Source: JACVRX01 sp963819885
Lineage (GTDB): Bacteria > Actinomycetota > Actinomycetes > Jiangellales > Jiangellaceae
NCBI GenBank assembly: GCA_963819885.1
Contig: CAWFXV010000030.1
Span: 248,001 to 312,000, forward strand
Reading direction: 5' to 3'
DNA length: 64,000 nucleotides
Position 1 is the stretch's first letter. Each line of letters opens with the position of its first letter. Both the position numbers and the translations under genes were made by a program. Below are positions 9,474 through 17,900 of the stretch, piece after piece. Below the pieces are notes generated by a model that ran no database searches, was not told where the DNA came from, and worked only from the letters and a program-made list of their open reading frames with translations.

Positions 9474-9983
9474 CTAGACCCGGCGCCCGGGCCCAATATC
9501 GCGCTCGACCGCCTCGGGGTCGGCGAGGTCAGCATAAGCACTCGTCCGGCTCAACCGGTCCCGGCCGCGCCGGACGGTTTCCAAGATCTTCTCGGTGGCG
9601 AGCTCGAGGTGCGCGAGCTTTGCATCCACATAGTCGTCGACCTCTCTGCGGAGCTCGTCAGCCGTTGCCGCGGCCGTTGTCAACGTCTCCTCGGCGCGTG
9701 TCTGCGCCTCTGTCAGTACCTCGTGCTCGGCCACGAGAAGGGCCCGCTGCTCCTGCCCGGTGACGACGAGTGCGTCGGCATCAGACCGCGCCTTCGCCAG
9801 TAGTTGCTCGCGTTCATCGAGTAGCTGGTCTGCCTCCTGCAAGGTGGCTGGCAGCATGTCCTGCAGCGCGCGCAACTGACCGAGCAGTTCGGTGCGGTTG
9901 ACGACCGACGAAGACGACATCGGCATCGCGCGGGCCGACTCGACGTACTTCACGATCTCGGCGAGCTTGTCGTGGACGTCCAT
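9474..9983 (-). CDS. sepIVA: DivIVA-like coiled-coil septation protein (SepIVA type)
   Basis: A 169-residue protein, almost entirely coiled coil. The N-terminus (MDVHDKLAEIVKYVESARAM) is followed by long heptad stretches (TLQEADQLLDEREQLLAKAR; HLELATEKILETVRRGRDRL). This composition, together with its place directly upstream of the DUF177 and rnc genes, matches the mycobacterial cell-division factor SepIVA (Rv2927c next to Rv2926c and rnc). In mycobacteria SepIVA acts at the septum and intracellular membrane domain. The gene symbol rests on synteny and coiled-coil character; a general DivIVA/ATPase-stalk-like coiled coil is the alternative. Confidence 0.75.
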   Translation of the reverse strand: MDVHDKLAEIVKYVESARAMPMSSSSVVNRTELLGQLRALQDMLPATLQEADQLLDEREQLLAKARSDADALVVTGQEQRALLVAEHEVLTEAQTRAEETLTTAAATADELRREVDDYVDAKLAHLELATEKILETVRRGRDRLSRTSAYADLADPEAVERDIGPGRRV

Positions 9984-9995
9984 GCACGGCTCCCC

Positions 9996-10478
9996 TCAGC
10001 TGTCCCCCTCCAGGCGCGCTCCGAGGCGGGCGAGCACGCTGTCCGGAACCAATCCAGACACGTCTCCGCCGTGGATTGCGACCTCCCTGACCAGGCTGGA
10101 CGATAGATACGAGTAATCCGGGTTCGCGGCGACGAACAGTGTCTCCAAGGCAGAGAGACGGTGATTCATCTGCGCCATCTGCAGTTCGTAGTCGAAGTCC
10201 GTGACCGCCCGAAGTCCCTTGACAACTGCCGGGATGTCCCGCTGCCGACAGAAATCCACCAACAGGCCTTGAAAGCCCTCAACCGTCACGTTCGGCAAAC
10301 GCTGGGTCACTTCGTTCAGCATGGTGATGCGATCGTCCACGCTGAACATGCTCTGCTTGGAAGGATTGACCAGGACGGCGACGACCACCTCGTCGAATAG
10401 ACCCGCAGCCCTCTCGATAACGTCCACGTGGCCATTGGTCACGGGATCGAACGACCCTGGGCAGACGCAACGGCGCAC
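9996..10478 (-). CDS. coaD: Phosphopantetheine adenylyltransferase
   Basis: Catalyses the fourth step of coenzyme A synthesis, transfer of AMP from ATP to 4'-phosphopantetheine. It is 160 residues, the normal length. The nucleotidyltransferase signature CPGSFDPVTNGHVDVIERA holds the T/HxGH-type motif TNGH near residue 15. KGLRAVTDFDYELQMAQMN contributes the substrate-binding Arg, and the ATP-binding ending SYLSSSLVREVA corresponds to the ISSS motif. It follows rsmD in the same direction, the usual actinobacterial pair. Confidence 0.97.
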   Translation of the reverse strand: MRRCVCPGSFDPVTNGHVDVIERAAGLFDEVVVAVLVNPSKQSMFSVDDRITMLNEVTQRLPNVTVEGFQGLLVDFCRQRDIPAVVKGLRAVTDFDYELQMAQMNHRLSALETLFVAANPDYSYLSSSLVREVAIHGGDVSGLVPDSVLARLGARLEGDS

Positions 10479-10499
10479 GTGACCTCCCAGCCGCTGTGA

Positions 10500-11060
10500 T
10501 CACCCAGCCGGGCGACCGTACCAGAGCATGGTCTCGCCATATCGGCGGTGCTTGATGCCCGTCAGTCCATCCGGCCAGAGCAGTGGGGCCCCCCTGGCCG
10601 GGCGCTCGATGACGACCAGGGCGTCCGGATCCAGCCAACCGTCGGACAACCGCGACAGCACGCCCGACAGCGCGCCGTCCGCCAGGGCATACGGGGGGTC
10701 TGCCAGCGCCAGGTCGTACGGCCGCGTGATTGGTTGGGCGAGCGTTCGCCCGACAGATGCGTGCATGACCTCCGCGCCAGGCAGAGCGAGAGCGGCGACG
10801 TTGGTCCGGATGGCCCGGACCGCTCGCGCATCTGACTCCACCAAGAGGGCATGTGCGGCGCCACGCGACAACGCCTCCAGACCCAGTGCGCCGCTGCCGG
10901 CATAGAGGTCGATCACCCGCAGGCCAGACAGTGAACCGAGTTCGGACTCGATCGCCGAGAACATCGCCTCGCGGACGCGGTCCGACGTTGGCCGAGTGTC
11001 CCGCCCCGCCGGGACGGTGAGCCGGCGCCCGCGGCAGGCGCCCGCGATGATCCGGGTCAC
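10500..11060 (-). CDS. rsmD: 16S rRNA (guanine966-N2)-methyltransferase
   Basis: SAM-dependent methyltransferase acting on G966 of 16S rRNA, 186 residues. It begins MTRIIAGACRGRRLTVPAG, typical of RsmD. The Rossmann SAM site is LRVIDLYAGSGALGLEALSRG (motif I, residues about 46-66), and the catalytic motif IV for N2 methylation is LADPPY near residue 120. The gene precedes coaD by 21 bp. About 100 bases separate it from the next gene upstream, with no gene visible there. Confidence 0.95.
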   Translation of the reverse strand: MTRIIAGACRGRRLTVPAGRDTRPTSDRVREAMFSAIESELGSLSGLRVIDLYAGSGALGLEALSRGAAHALLVESDARAVRAIRTNVAALALPGAEVMHASVGRTLAQPITRPYDLALADPPYALADGALSGVLSRLSDGWLDPDALVVIERPARGAPLLWPDGLTGIKHRRYGETMLWYGRPAG

Positions 11061-11159
11061 GCCTTCGTCACCATGGCTGAAGCGTGCCCCATCTTGCTCT
11101 GGATCACTTGCACCGACTCCCCCGCCCCGGATCAGCGCCGTTGTCCGCGTCGACGCGGC

Positions 11160-11909
11160 CTAGCGCTCGGCGTCGCGGAGGCTGCCGCTGACATCGCCAG
11201 CCGGGTCGTAGATCGTGCAATGGACCACTCGGTCGCCGGCGTCCCAACGCTCCTCACTCGGTGACACTGAGTACATGTGGAGCATCGAATCCTCATAAGG
11301 CAGCCCGACGAAACCCTCGAACTCTGCGCTGCAGAACTCTTCTGCCTGCACATCGATCGCCTCATAGCCAGGGAAGTCCCCACTCCCGTCGGAAAGGTCC
11401 GCGGCGGCGAATACCTCCTCGCCGTGCGGCTCCGAGCACGGCACGGTCTGGACGGTGAATCCGCCTGCCACATCGGCAACACAATCGCCCACCTCGAGGT
11501 CGTTGACGTTGACCTCTTCGGACTCCGTCGGCGCCGGCGCCGAAGTTTCGGCCGCCGGCGAGCCGGTGCCCTCGCCCTCCACCGAGGGCTCGTCGCTCCG
11601 ATCCGCGGACCCGATCATGAAACTCACCACGCCGACGACGGAAAGGACCACCGCAACCGCGCTGGTGATGATTCCCCACAGCGCCATCGTCGCGTTGGTG
11701 GCTTCACTGCGCTGGAAGCGGCCATAACCGATCAAGCCGAGGATCAGACCGACGATCCCAAGGATCGCGGCGACCCAGTAGAAGGGGACGAAACTGGAGA
11801 GCACTCCGATGATCCCGAGGATCAGAGCGGCGATTCCCAGGCCATTCCTGGGCGCCCGGTGGGCGTCAGGCTGGTACGGGGATGGCAACGGTCGCGGTGG
11901 GTCAGACAT
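11160..11909 (-). CDS. DUF4190 membrane protein with septum-formation domain
   Basis: A 249-residue membrane protein. A Pro-rich start (MSDPPRPLPSPYQP) precedes a DUF4190 unit with two or three membrane segments (GLGIAALILGIIGVLSSFVP; WVAAILGIVGLILGLIGYG; VVLSVVGVVSFMIG). After a Ser/Glu/Thr-rich linker comes an extracytoplasmic domain with the pattern of the actinobacterial septum-formation family (VGDCVADVAGGFTVQTVPC, SEPHGEEVFA, then EEFCSAEFEGFVG), including paired Cys residues. The function is not established. The chosen ATG at 11907-11909 begins the Pro-rich segment; two in-frame ATGs lie upstream. Confidence 0.75.
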   Translation of the reverse strand: MSDPPRPLPSPYQPDAHRAPRNGLGIAALILGIIGVLSSFVPFYWVAAILGIVGLILGLIGYGRFQRSEATNATMALWGIITSAVAVVLSVVGVVSFMIGSADRSDEPSVEGEGTGSPAAETSAPAPTESEEVNVNDLEVGDCVADVAGGFTVQTVPCSEPHGEEVFAAADLSDGSGDFPGYEAIDVQAEEFCSAEFEGFVGLPYEDSMLHMYSVSPSEERWDAGDRVVHCTIYDPAGDVSGSLRDAER

Positions 11910-12073
11910 GGCCGGTGCTGCTCCCATCCCTGAGAGTAGGGATGCTCGCACAGAGAACGCTACGTGAGCGGGACGACGAGCGCGCCTTCCTGGTACGCCA
12001 TCTCGAGATCACGGCCGCGCTCGCGCTGCGGTTCCCGCCGTGCCAAACGTTCTCGCAGGCCGCAAAAGCTCCG

Positions 12074-14248
12074 TCACGCCTTCTCCAGATAGTCGGCGCG
12101 CTCGTCGCCGGCCAGTTCGGACACGGCGTCGGCAAGGGGCAACCAGCGGCGCAGCTCCGGGTCGTCGGCGACGTAGAGGCTCGCAGCCTCGCGGGCCGCG
12201 AGGATGAGGTTCTCGTCGTGGAGCACCGACAGTAGGCGAAGGCTCGACCGTCGCCCGGATTGTGCGGCTCCGAGCACGTCGCCCTCACGACGCTGTTCGA
12301 GATCGACCCGCGCCAGGGCGAATCCGTCGCGGGTCGCGGCCACGGCGTCCAGCCGCCCGCGTGCCGGACTGCCCTCGGGGACAGTGGTGACCAGCAGGCA
12401 GAGACCGGGAACCTCGCCCCGCCCGATCCGGCCGCGGAGTTGGTGCAGCTGCGAGACTCCGAACCGATCTGCGTCCATGACGACCATCGTGGATGCCGTC
12501 GCCACGTCCACTCCGACCTCGACAACGGTCGTCGCCACCAGGATCGGCGCCTCCCCGGTGCTGAAACGCCGCATGGCACGGTCTTTCGCCTCCGACGACA
12601 GGCGGCCGTGCAGGACCTCGACCTCCAGTCCCGCGAGCGGACCGGTCCGGAGCAGGTCGACCACATCGAGAACCGCCACCGGACGGCCGGTGTCGCCGTC
12701 GGCGGGCTCCGCGTCCAGCTCCGCTGAGTCCCCGCCGATGCGCGGACAGACGACGTAGACCTGGTGACCCTTGCCTACTTCTTCCCGGGCCCGCTGCCAA
12801 GCGCGGTCCAGAAAGTGCGGCTTCTCGTCGACCGGGACGACGTGGGTAATGACGTCGGCTCGGCCGGCGGGCAGTTCACTCAGGGTCGACACCCACAGGT
12901 CGCCGAACACGGTCATCGCGACCGTGCGCGGAATGGGTGTCGCCGTCATGACCAGGACGTGCGGCCGAGTGTCGCCGGGACCCTTCGACGCCAGGGCGGC
13001 GCGTTGCTCGACACCGAACCGATGCTGCTCATCGACGACCACCAGACCCAAGTCGGCAAACTGAACCTGTTCCTCCAGCAAGGCGTGCGTACCGACGACG
13101 ATCCCCGCTTCTCCGGAGGCTGCCTGCAACAGCGCTTCGCGGCGAGCCGGCGCACCGAGAGACCCGGTGAGCAGCGTGACTCGGGTGCCGGCGTCCGAGC
13201 CCCCGAGCAGCCCACGTTCGGCGAGCGGGCCCAGCAACGTGGTCAGCGACCGGTGGTGCTGAACGGCCAGTACCTCCGTCGGCGCGAGCAGGACCGCCTG
13301 CCCACCGCTGTCGACAACGGCGAGCATGGCTCGCAGCGCCACGACCGTCTTGCCGGTGCCAACCTCTCCCTGGAGCAGCCGATGCATCGGGTGGTCGCTG
13401 GCGAGGTCGGCGGCGATCTCCTCGCCGACGCGGACCTGACCCGCCGTCAACCGGAACGGCAGCCGCTCGTCGAACGCGTCGAGCAGCCCGCCGGCTGCGG
13501 CCTTGCGCGGCACCGCTGGCAGCGCCGCCGCCGACTCGCGGCGCCGGGCCAGCTCGACCTGCAGGACGAACGCCTCCTCGAAGCGCAGCCGGTGCCGGGC
13601 CCGTTCGACGTCCTCCCGCGACGCTGGTCGATGGACGGTCCGCAGCGCTGCCGCCGCGTCCATCAGCCCCATCCGCCGTCGGATCTGCGGCGGAATCGGG
13701 TCGGGTACGGCCCCGACGGTGTCGAGGACCACCCGGACGCAGCGCGCAATCTTCCAGGTGGCGAGATTGGCGGTGGCGGCGTAGACGGGAATGAGCTCGT
13801 CGGCGAACTCCTCGGCCGCCGCCGTGACATCGGAGCCCTCCGGCAGCAGGACGTAATCGGGATGGGCGAGCTGGCGATGCCTGCGGTACACGCCCACGGT
13901 GCCGGCGAACAAGCCGATCCGGCCCGGCTGCAGGTCACGCTCACGCCAGGGCTGGTTGAAGAAGGTCAGCACCAGCCGACCGCTGCCATCGGTCACGACC
14001 ACTTCGGTGATCCCACCGCGACGAGTCTTCATCCGACGAGTGGTCACCGTGTCGACCATGGCCAACACGGTGACTTGCTCGTCGAGGCGCAAGGAGTCGA
14101 GATCGGTCAGCTGCCCGCGTTCGGCATACCGCCGTGGGTAGTGCCGCAGCAGGTCCCGGACCGTGTGCAGGTCGAGCCCGGTGGCCAACGCGTTGGCGGT
14201 CTTCCGACCGAGCGGTTGCGACAGCGGCTCGTCCCAACCGGCCGGCAT
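12074..14248 (-). CDS. recG: ATP-dependent DNA helicase RecG
   Basis: Branched-DNA helicase that remodels stalled forks and recombination intermediates, 724 residues. The N-terminal wedge domain is of OB-fold type (VTVLAMVDTVTTRRMKTRRG). The helicase motor has Walker A LLQGEVGTGKTVVA, motif II VVVDEQHRFGVEQR (the DEQH form typical of RecG), motif III VMTATPIPRT, and motifs V/VI in STMVVMDADRFGVSQLHQLRGRIGR. The start is taken as ATG 14248, which overlaps the upstream stop as TGATG; a GTG one codon upstream is possible. It is probably cotranscribed with the DAK2 gene. Confidence 0.97.
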   Translation of the reverse strand: MPAGWDEPLSQPLGRKTANALATGLDLHTVRDLLRHYPRRYAERGQLTDLDSLRLDEQVTVLAMVDTVTTRRMKTRRGGITEVVVTDGSGRLVLTFFNQPWRERDLQPGRIGLFAGTVGVYRRHRQLAHPDYVLLPEGSDVTAAAEEFADELIPVYAATANLATWKIARCVRVVLDTVGAVPDPIPPQIRRRMGLMDAAAALRTVHRPASREDVERARHRLRFEEAFVLQVELARRRESAAALPAVPRKAAAGGLLDAFDERLPFRLTAGQVRVGEEIAADLASDHPMHRLLQGEVGTGKTVVALRAMLAVVDSGGQAVLLAPTEVLAVQHHRSLTTLLGPLAERGLLGGSDAGTRVTLLTGSLGAPARREALLQAASGEAGIVVGTHALLEEQVQFADLGLVVVDEQHRFGVEQRAALASKGPGDTRPHVLVMTATPIPRTVAMTVFGDLWVSTLSELPAGRADVITHVVPVDEKPHFLDRAWQRAREEVGKGHQVYVVCPRIGGDSAELDAEPADGDTGRPVAVLDVVDLLRTGPLAGLEVEVLHGRLSSEAKDRAMRRFSTGEAPILVATTVVEVGVDVATASTMVVMDADRFGVSQLHQLRGRIGRGEVPGLCLLVTTVPEGSPARGRLDAVAATRDGFALARVDLEQRREGDVLGAAQSGRRSSLRLLSVLHDENLILAAREAASLYVADDPELRRWLPLADAVSELAGDERADYLEKA

Positions 14249-15867
14249 CACTCCACCCCGATCAGCAGCGGATACCTGGGCTGGCCCCCGAGGTAGACCA
14301 CGGTGTCCACCCCGGGGTGATGACGTCGGACGGCGTCGGCCACGTCGTCAGCAAGAGCGGCATCGGAACCCTCTCCGGTGACGACGGTGACCAACTCTCC
14401 CCCGGCCGCGAGCATGCGCTCCACGACCTCGACGGCAACCGTGTGCTGGTCGTCCCCGATCACCACGAAGTCGCCTTCGATAACTCCCAACACGTCGCCT
14501 GGCTGGCACACCCCGGCCGACGTGACCGCCTCGCGAACCGCGACGGTCACCGCGCCGTGCCTGGTGTGCCCCGCCGCAGTCGTCATCGCCACCACGTCGG
14601 CATCGAACGTTCGCGCCGGTTCGTGCACCGCCGCGGCGGCGATGCCCTGAACCTGGGCCCGGGTCGGGATGACAGCGACCCGGATGCCATCAGCCCGAGC
14701 CTCGGCCGCGGCGGCCTCGGCCACGGCGATGCCGTCGCGCGCGTTGGGTAGTACGACGACCTCCGCCGCCCCGCTGCCCTGGATGGCCGCCAGGATCTCC
14801 GCCGTCGACGGTCGGCCGATGGAGGTTTGCACCACCGTGACACCGGCTGACTCGAACAGCGTGGCCAAACCATCCCCCGCGGCGAAGGCCACGACCGCTC
14901 GGGCTCCGCCATTCGAGTCCACGCGACCGCGCGACTCAGTCAGGGAGGTGACCCGTATCCGATGTGGACGCCCGGCAGCCATACCGGCCTCGATTGCGGC
15001 ACCCGCGTCGTCGACGTGGACGTGGACGTTCCACAGTGGCTCGCCGCCGACGACGATCAGTGAGTCGCCCAGGGGCTCCAGCGCCGCCCGAAGTGCCGGA
15101 ATCGCGCTCTGCGCCGCGTCCAACAGGTACATCACCTCGTAGGCGGGCGAGCCATGGGTGGACGCGTCCACGGTCACCGACGGCACGGTGTGCCCCGTCA
15201 CCGTGCGGGGATAGGCCAGCGGGCGACGACCCGTCAAGACCGTGTCGAAGGCGTCGAGCACAACGGTCAGCCCGCGCCCGCCGGCATCGACCACGCCTGC
15301 CCGGCGCAGGATCTCCAGCTGCTCTGGTGTGCGGTCCAGCGCCTCGTGCGCGGAACGGGCCGCGGCCAGGGCAACGTCGGCCATTGACCCCCGGTCAACC
15401 TGGGCACGCTCGGTGGCCGCTTGCGCCGCGGCCCGAGCCACCGACAGCATCGTGCCCTCGACCGGATCTGCCACCGCGGCGTAGCCGGCGTCGGCGGCTT
15501 TAGTCAAGGCCGCGGCGAAAACGGCTGGCTCGGCGACAGCGTCGCTCGGGTTGCCGAGGACGTCAGCCACGGCGCGGAACATCTGCGCGAGGATCACCCC
15601 GGAGTTCCCCCGGGCACCGAGCAGGGCCCCCCGCGCCAGGGCGTCCAGGACCGGACCCGGTGCGGCGGTGGAGTCCTCGCTGTTGGCTCGTTCGGCCGCC
15701 TCGGTTGCCGACTCCACGGTCAGGTAGAGGTTGGTCCCGGTGTCGCCGTCGGGGACGGGAAAGACGTTGAGTGCATCGATCTCCTCGCGCGCCTCGGCCA
15801 ACCCGGCAAGCGCAGCCCGGCACCAACGCAGGACGACGTTCGCGTCCAGCACCGGTTGGGCAACCAT
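14248..15867 (-). CDS. DAK2 domain protein (FakA/YloV-like kinase)
   Basis: A 539-residue protein with an N-terminal DAK2 (DhaL-like) nucleotide-binding domain and a C-terminal DAK1-like/DegV-associated region, the arrangement of FakA, the ATP-binding subunit of bacterial fatty acid kinase. The Mg-ATP site is INALNVFPVPDGDTGTN-like (here DALNVFPVPDGDTGTNLYLT, residues about 32-51), followed by ARGALLGARGNSGVILAQ. No FakB is present in the window, so substrate transfer to a fatty-acid-binding partner is inferred only from family. The gene heads the recG pair and is divergent from rpmB, sharing a 138-bp promoter region. Confidence 0.85.
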   Translation of the reverse strand: MVAQPVLDANVVLRWCRAALAGLAEAREEIDALNVFPVPDGDTGTNLYLTVESATEAAERANSEDSTAAPGPVLDALARGALLGARGNSGVILAQMFRAVADVLGNPSDAVAEPAVFAAALTKAADAGYAAVADPVEGTMLSVARAAAQAATERAQVDRGSMADVALAAARSAHEALDRTPEQLEILRRAGVVDAGGRGLTVVLDAFDTVLTGRRPLAYPRTVTGHTVPSVTVDASTHGSPAYEVMYLLDAAQSAIPALRAALEPLGDSLIVVGGEPLWNVHVHVDDAGAAIEAGMAAGRPHRIRVTSLTESRGRVDSNGGARAVVAFAAGDGLATLFESAGVTVVQTSIGRPSTAEILAAIQGSGAAEVVVLPNARDGIAVAEAAAAEARADGIRVAVIPTRAQVQGIAAAAVHEPARTFDADVVAMTTAAGHTRHGAVTVAVREAVTSAGVCQPGDVLGVIEGDFVVIGDDQHTVAVEVVERMLAAGGELVTVVTGEGSDAALADDVADAVRRHHPGVDTVVYLGGQPRYPLLIGVE

Positions 15868-16005
15868 CGCTGGGCCTCCTCGTACTCAGCACCTGGCGTG
15901 GAGGTTAGCTCGCACGGCCGACCGTGGATTTGGGGCTCGCGTTGCGGCCCGGGTAGCCTGTTCCGGTTGCCTGCACCAGCATTCCCGTTCTCGAGGAGAT
16001 TCCCC

Positions 16006-16191
16006 GTGGCCGCCACCTGCGACATCTGCGGCAAGCGCCCGGGTTTCGGCAACTCGATCTCCCACTCGCACCGTCGGACGCCCCGCCGCTGGTATCCCAA
16101 CATTCAGTCGGTGCGTACGGTGGTCAACGGCACCCCGAAGCGGATCAACGCGTGCACGTCGTGCATCAAGGCGGGCAAGGTCAGCCGCTGA
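16006..16191 (+). CDS. rpmB: Ribosomal protein bL28
   Basis: Large-subunit protein bL28, 61 residues, GTG start at 16006 with GAGGAGA about nine bases upstream. The sequence has CDICGKRPGFGNSISHSHRR and a second CTSC pair near the C-terminus (INACTSCIKAGKVSR), so this is the zinc-binding Cys4 form. It contrasts with the Cys-free bL32 encoded at 8597-8800. The gene stands alone, divergent from the DAK2 gene and convergent with thiL. Confidence 0.97.
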   Translation: MAATCDICGKRPGFGNSISHSHRRTPRRWYPNIQSVRTVVNGTPKRINACTSCIKAGKVSR

Positions 16192-16205
16192 TCCTGCGGA
16201 GACGA

Positions 16206-17153
16206 TCAATCCCGAAAATGTGCGTGGCCTGGATCGCCCGCGTAGGGCACGCCGTCCACCGTCACCCCTTCGCCCGCTGACACCCGGCCGACTATCCGCC
16301 ACGGATCAGGCGGCGCGAGTCCAGCCGGAAACGTCGCCACGAGCGCATTGTCGTCACCACCGGTAAGAATCCAGTCCAGCGGCTTCGCACCGATAGCGGC
16401 AGCGGCATCCCCGATCGGCCCGGGTACCTCGAAGGCACTGCTGTCGATGTCCACGGCCACCCCGCTCGCCCGCGCGACGTGTCCGAGGTCCGCGAGCAGC
16501 CCGTCGCTCACGTCACACATCGCGGTCGCGCCGAGTGACGCTGCCTGCGGCCCGGCCAGATAGGGGACAGCCGGCCGCCGATGCGCCTCGACCAGCGACC
16601 TCGGTGAGCGAAACCCTCGGCTGAGCACGCGGAAACCGGCCTCAGCCCACCCCAACCGGCCGCAGACAGCCACGACGTCACCCATGTGCGCACCGGCGCG
16701 AGTGACCGGAGCCCGACCCTGCAGGTCGCCCAGCGCGGTCACTGCGACCACGACGACGTCAGATCGGACGACGTCGCCGCCGACGACGGATGCGCCCAGC
16801 GGCTCACATTCCTCTCGCAGGCCGTCGGCGAATCCCAGCGCCCACTCTGCCGGTAGATCCGGTGGTGCACCCAGCCCGACGACCAGCCCGGTCGGCACGG
16901 CCCCCATCGCGGCGACATCGGCCAGATTCTGTGCTGCCGCCTTGTGACCGATATCGGAGGCAGACGACCAGTCGCGGCGGAAATGGCGGTTCTCCACCAA
17001 CAGGTCGGTGGTGACCACGACCCGGCCGTCGGGGGTGGCCAGCACAGCGGCATCGTCCCCCGGACCGACGAGCACCCCGCTGGCCTGCGGCAGGCGCGCC
17101 GTGATGGCCGCGATCAGGCCGAACTCTCCGAGGTCGGCCAGCTTCTCGGCCAT
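16206..17153 (-). CDS. thiL: Thiamine-monophosphate kinase
   Basis: Phosphorylates thiamine monophosphate to the active diphosphate cofactor, 315 residues from ATG 17151-17153. The AIR-synthase-like fold shows GEFGLIAAITARLP at the N-terminus, the Mg-ATP motif VGPGDDAAVLATPDGRVVVT, and TTDLLVENRHFRRDW. HKAAAQNLADVAAMGAVP and ALPADLPAEW-like segments follow, then CDVSDGLLADLGHVA. The end of the gene faces rpmB. It is divergent from the Lrp-domain gene with about 85 bp between starts. Confidence 0.95.
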   Translation of the reverse strand: MAEKLADLGEFGLIAAITARLPQASGVLVGPGDDAAVLATPDGRVVVTTDLLVENRHFRRDWSSASDIGHKAAAQNLADVAAMGAVPTGLVVGLGAPPDLPAEWALGFADGLREECEPLGASVVGGDVVRSDVVVVAVTALGDLQGRAPVTRAGAHMGDVVAVCGRLGWAEAGFRVLSRGFRSPRSLVEAHRRPAVPYLAGPQAASLGATAMCDVSDGLLADLGHVARASGVAVDIDSSAFEVPGPIGDAAAAIGAKPLDWILTGGDDNALVATFPAGLAPPDPWRIVGRVSAGEGVTVDGVPYAGDPGHAHFRD

Positions 17154-17238
17154 CAAACCCCCTCGATGATCCGCTCACGCGGTAGGTTTGCCCGCGACGT
17201 TCGGACATCTTCGCCCAAGAGCTTGGAGGACGCGCGTG

Positions 17239-17472
17239 GTGGTGCAGGCCTACATCCTCATCCAGACCGAGGTCGGCAAAGCGGCCGACGTTGCGCGCGA
17301 GATCGCCGAGATCGAGGGCGTGACGATGGCCGAGGACGTCACCGGCCCATACGACGTCATCGTCCGGGCCGAGGCACGCAATGTCGACGAGCTGGGCAAG
17401 CTCGTCGTCGCCCGCGTCCAAGGGGTCGATGGGATCACCCGCACGCTGACGTGCCCGGTCGTTCACATCTGA
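17239..17472 (+). CDS. Stand-alone Lrp/AsnC effector-binding domain protein
   Basis: A 77-residue protein that is only the RAM/AsnC ligand-binding domain, without the DNA-binding half of an Lrp regulator. The pattern MVQAYILIQTEVGKAADVA, then EIEGVTMAEDVTGPYDVIVR and a C-terminal GVDGITRTLTCPVVHI, covers the complete alpha/beta domain. Three tandem GTG codons (17236, 17239, 17242) are possible starts; GGAGGA at 17225-17230 best fits 17236 or 17239. The gene sits next to thiL and overlaps the DUF3515 gene. Proteins of this kind may sense amino acids or modulate full-length Lrp partners; no partner is encoded nearby. Confidence 0.85.
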   Translation: MVQAYILIQTEVGKAADVAREIAEIEGVTMAEDVTGPYDVIVRAEARNVDELGKLVVARVQGVDGITRTLTCPVVHI

Positions 17473-17900
17473 CGGCGACGGCACTGGGCGCGACGCTCCT
17501 CGTCGGCTGCGGTCTCGGCGCCGTCGACGTCGAGCCGTACGACCTGGAGACCGGAAGCGAACAAGCCTGCGCACAGCTCCTCGAAGCGCTGCCCGACGTG
17601 GTCTCCGACGCGGTACGCCGCGACGTCGAGCCAGCCTCGGAACAGGTGGCCGCCTGGGGAGACCCGCCGATCGTCCTGCGGTGTGGAGTCCCGTTGCCGG
17701 CCGAGTACCGGCGAGACGCTCAGCTTCTCGACGTCGAGGGCGTGGGCTGGTACCCGGTCGACGGCGAAGGCGGCACCTTCTTCACCGCCGTGGATCGCCA
17801 GCCGTACGTCGAGGTCGCCGTGCCCGACGACTACGCACCCGAGGCCGTCGTCCTGGCCGATCTTGCCGCGGCTGTGACATCAGCCATTCCGGAGTCCTAG
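17451..17900 (+). CDS. DUF3515 lipoprotein
   Basis: A predicted lipoprotein of 149 residues, DUF3515 family, function unknown. From GTG 17451 the N-terminus has a short hydrophobic stretch ending in a lipobox-like LLVGCG. The mature part has CAQLLEALPDVVSDAVRRDV and WGDPPIVLRCGVPLPAEY, the conserved DUF3515 features with two further Cys residues. It overlaps the preceding effector-domain gene by 22 bp in another frame. Its TAG stop overlaps the convergent ddl stop by two bases. It lacks a good ribosome binding site, so translation may be coupled to the upstream gene. Confidence 0.82.
   Translation: MPGRSHLTATALGATLLVGCGLGAVDVEPYDLETGSEQACAQLLEALPDVVSDAVRRDVEPASEQVAAWGDPPIVLRCGVPLPAEYRRDAQLLDVEGVGWYPVDGEGGTFFTAVDRQPYVEVAVPDDYAPEAVVLADLAAAVTSAIPES

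Noticed and set aside
15868..16005. Possible riboswitch or rRNA leader upstream of rpmB
   Set aside because: No conserved fold or terminator was seen; it looks like an ordinary divergent promoter gap.
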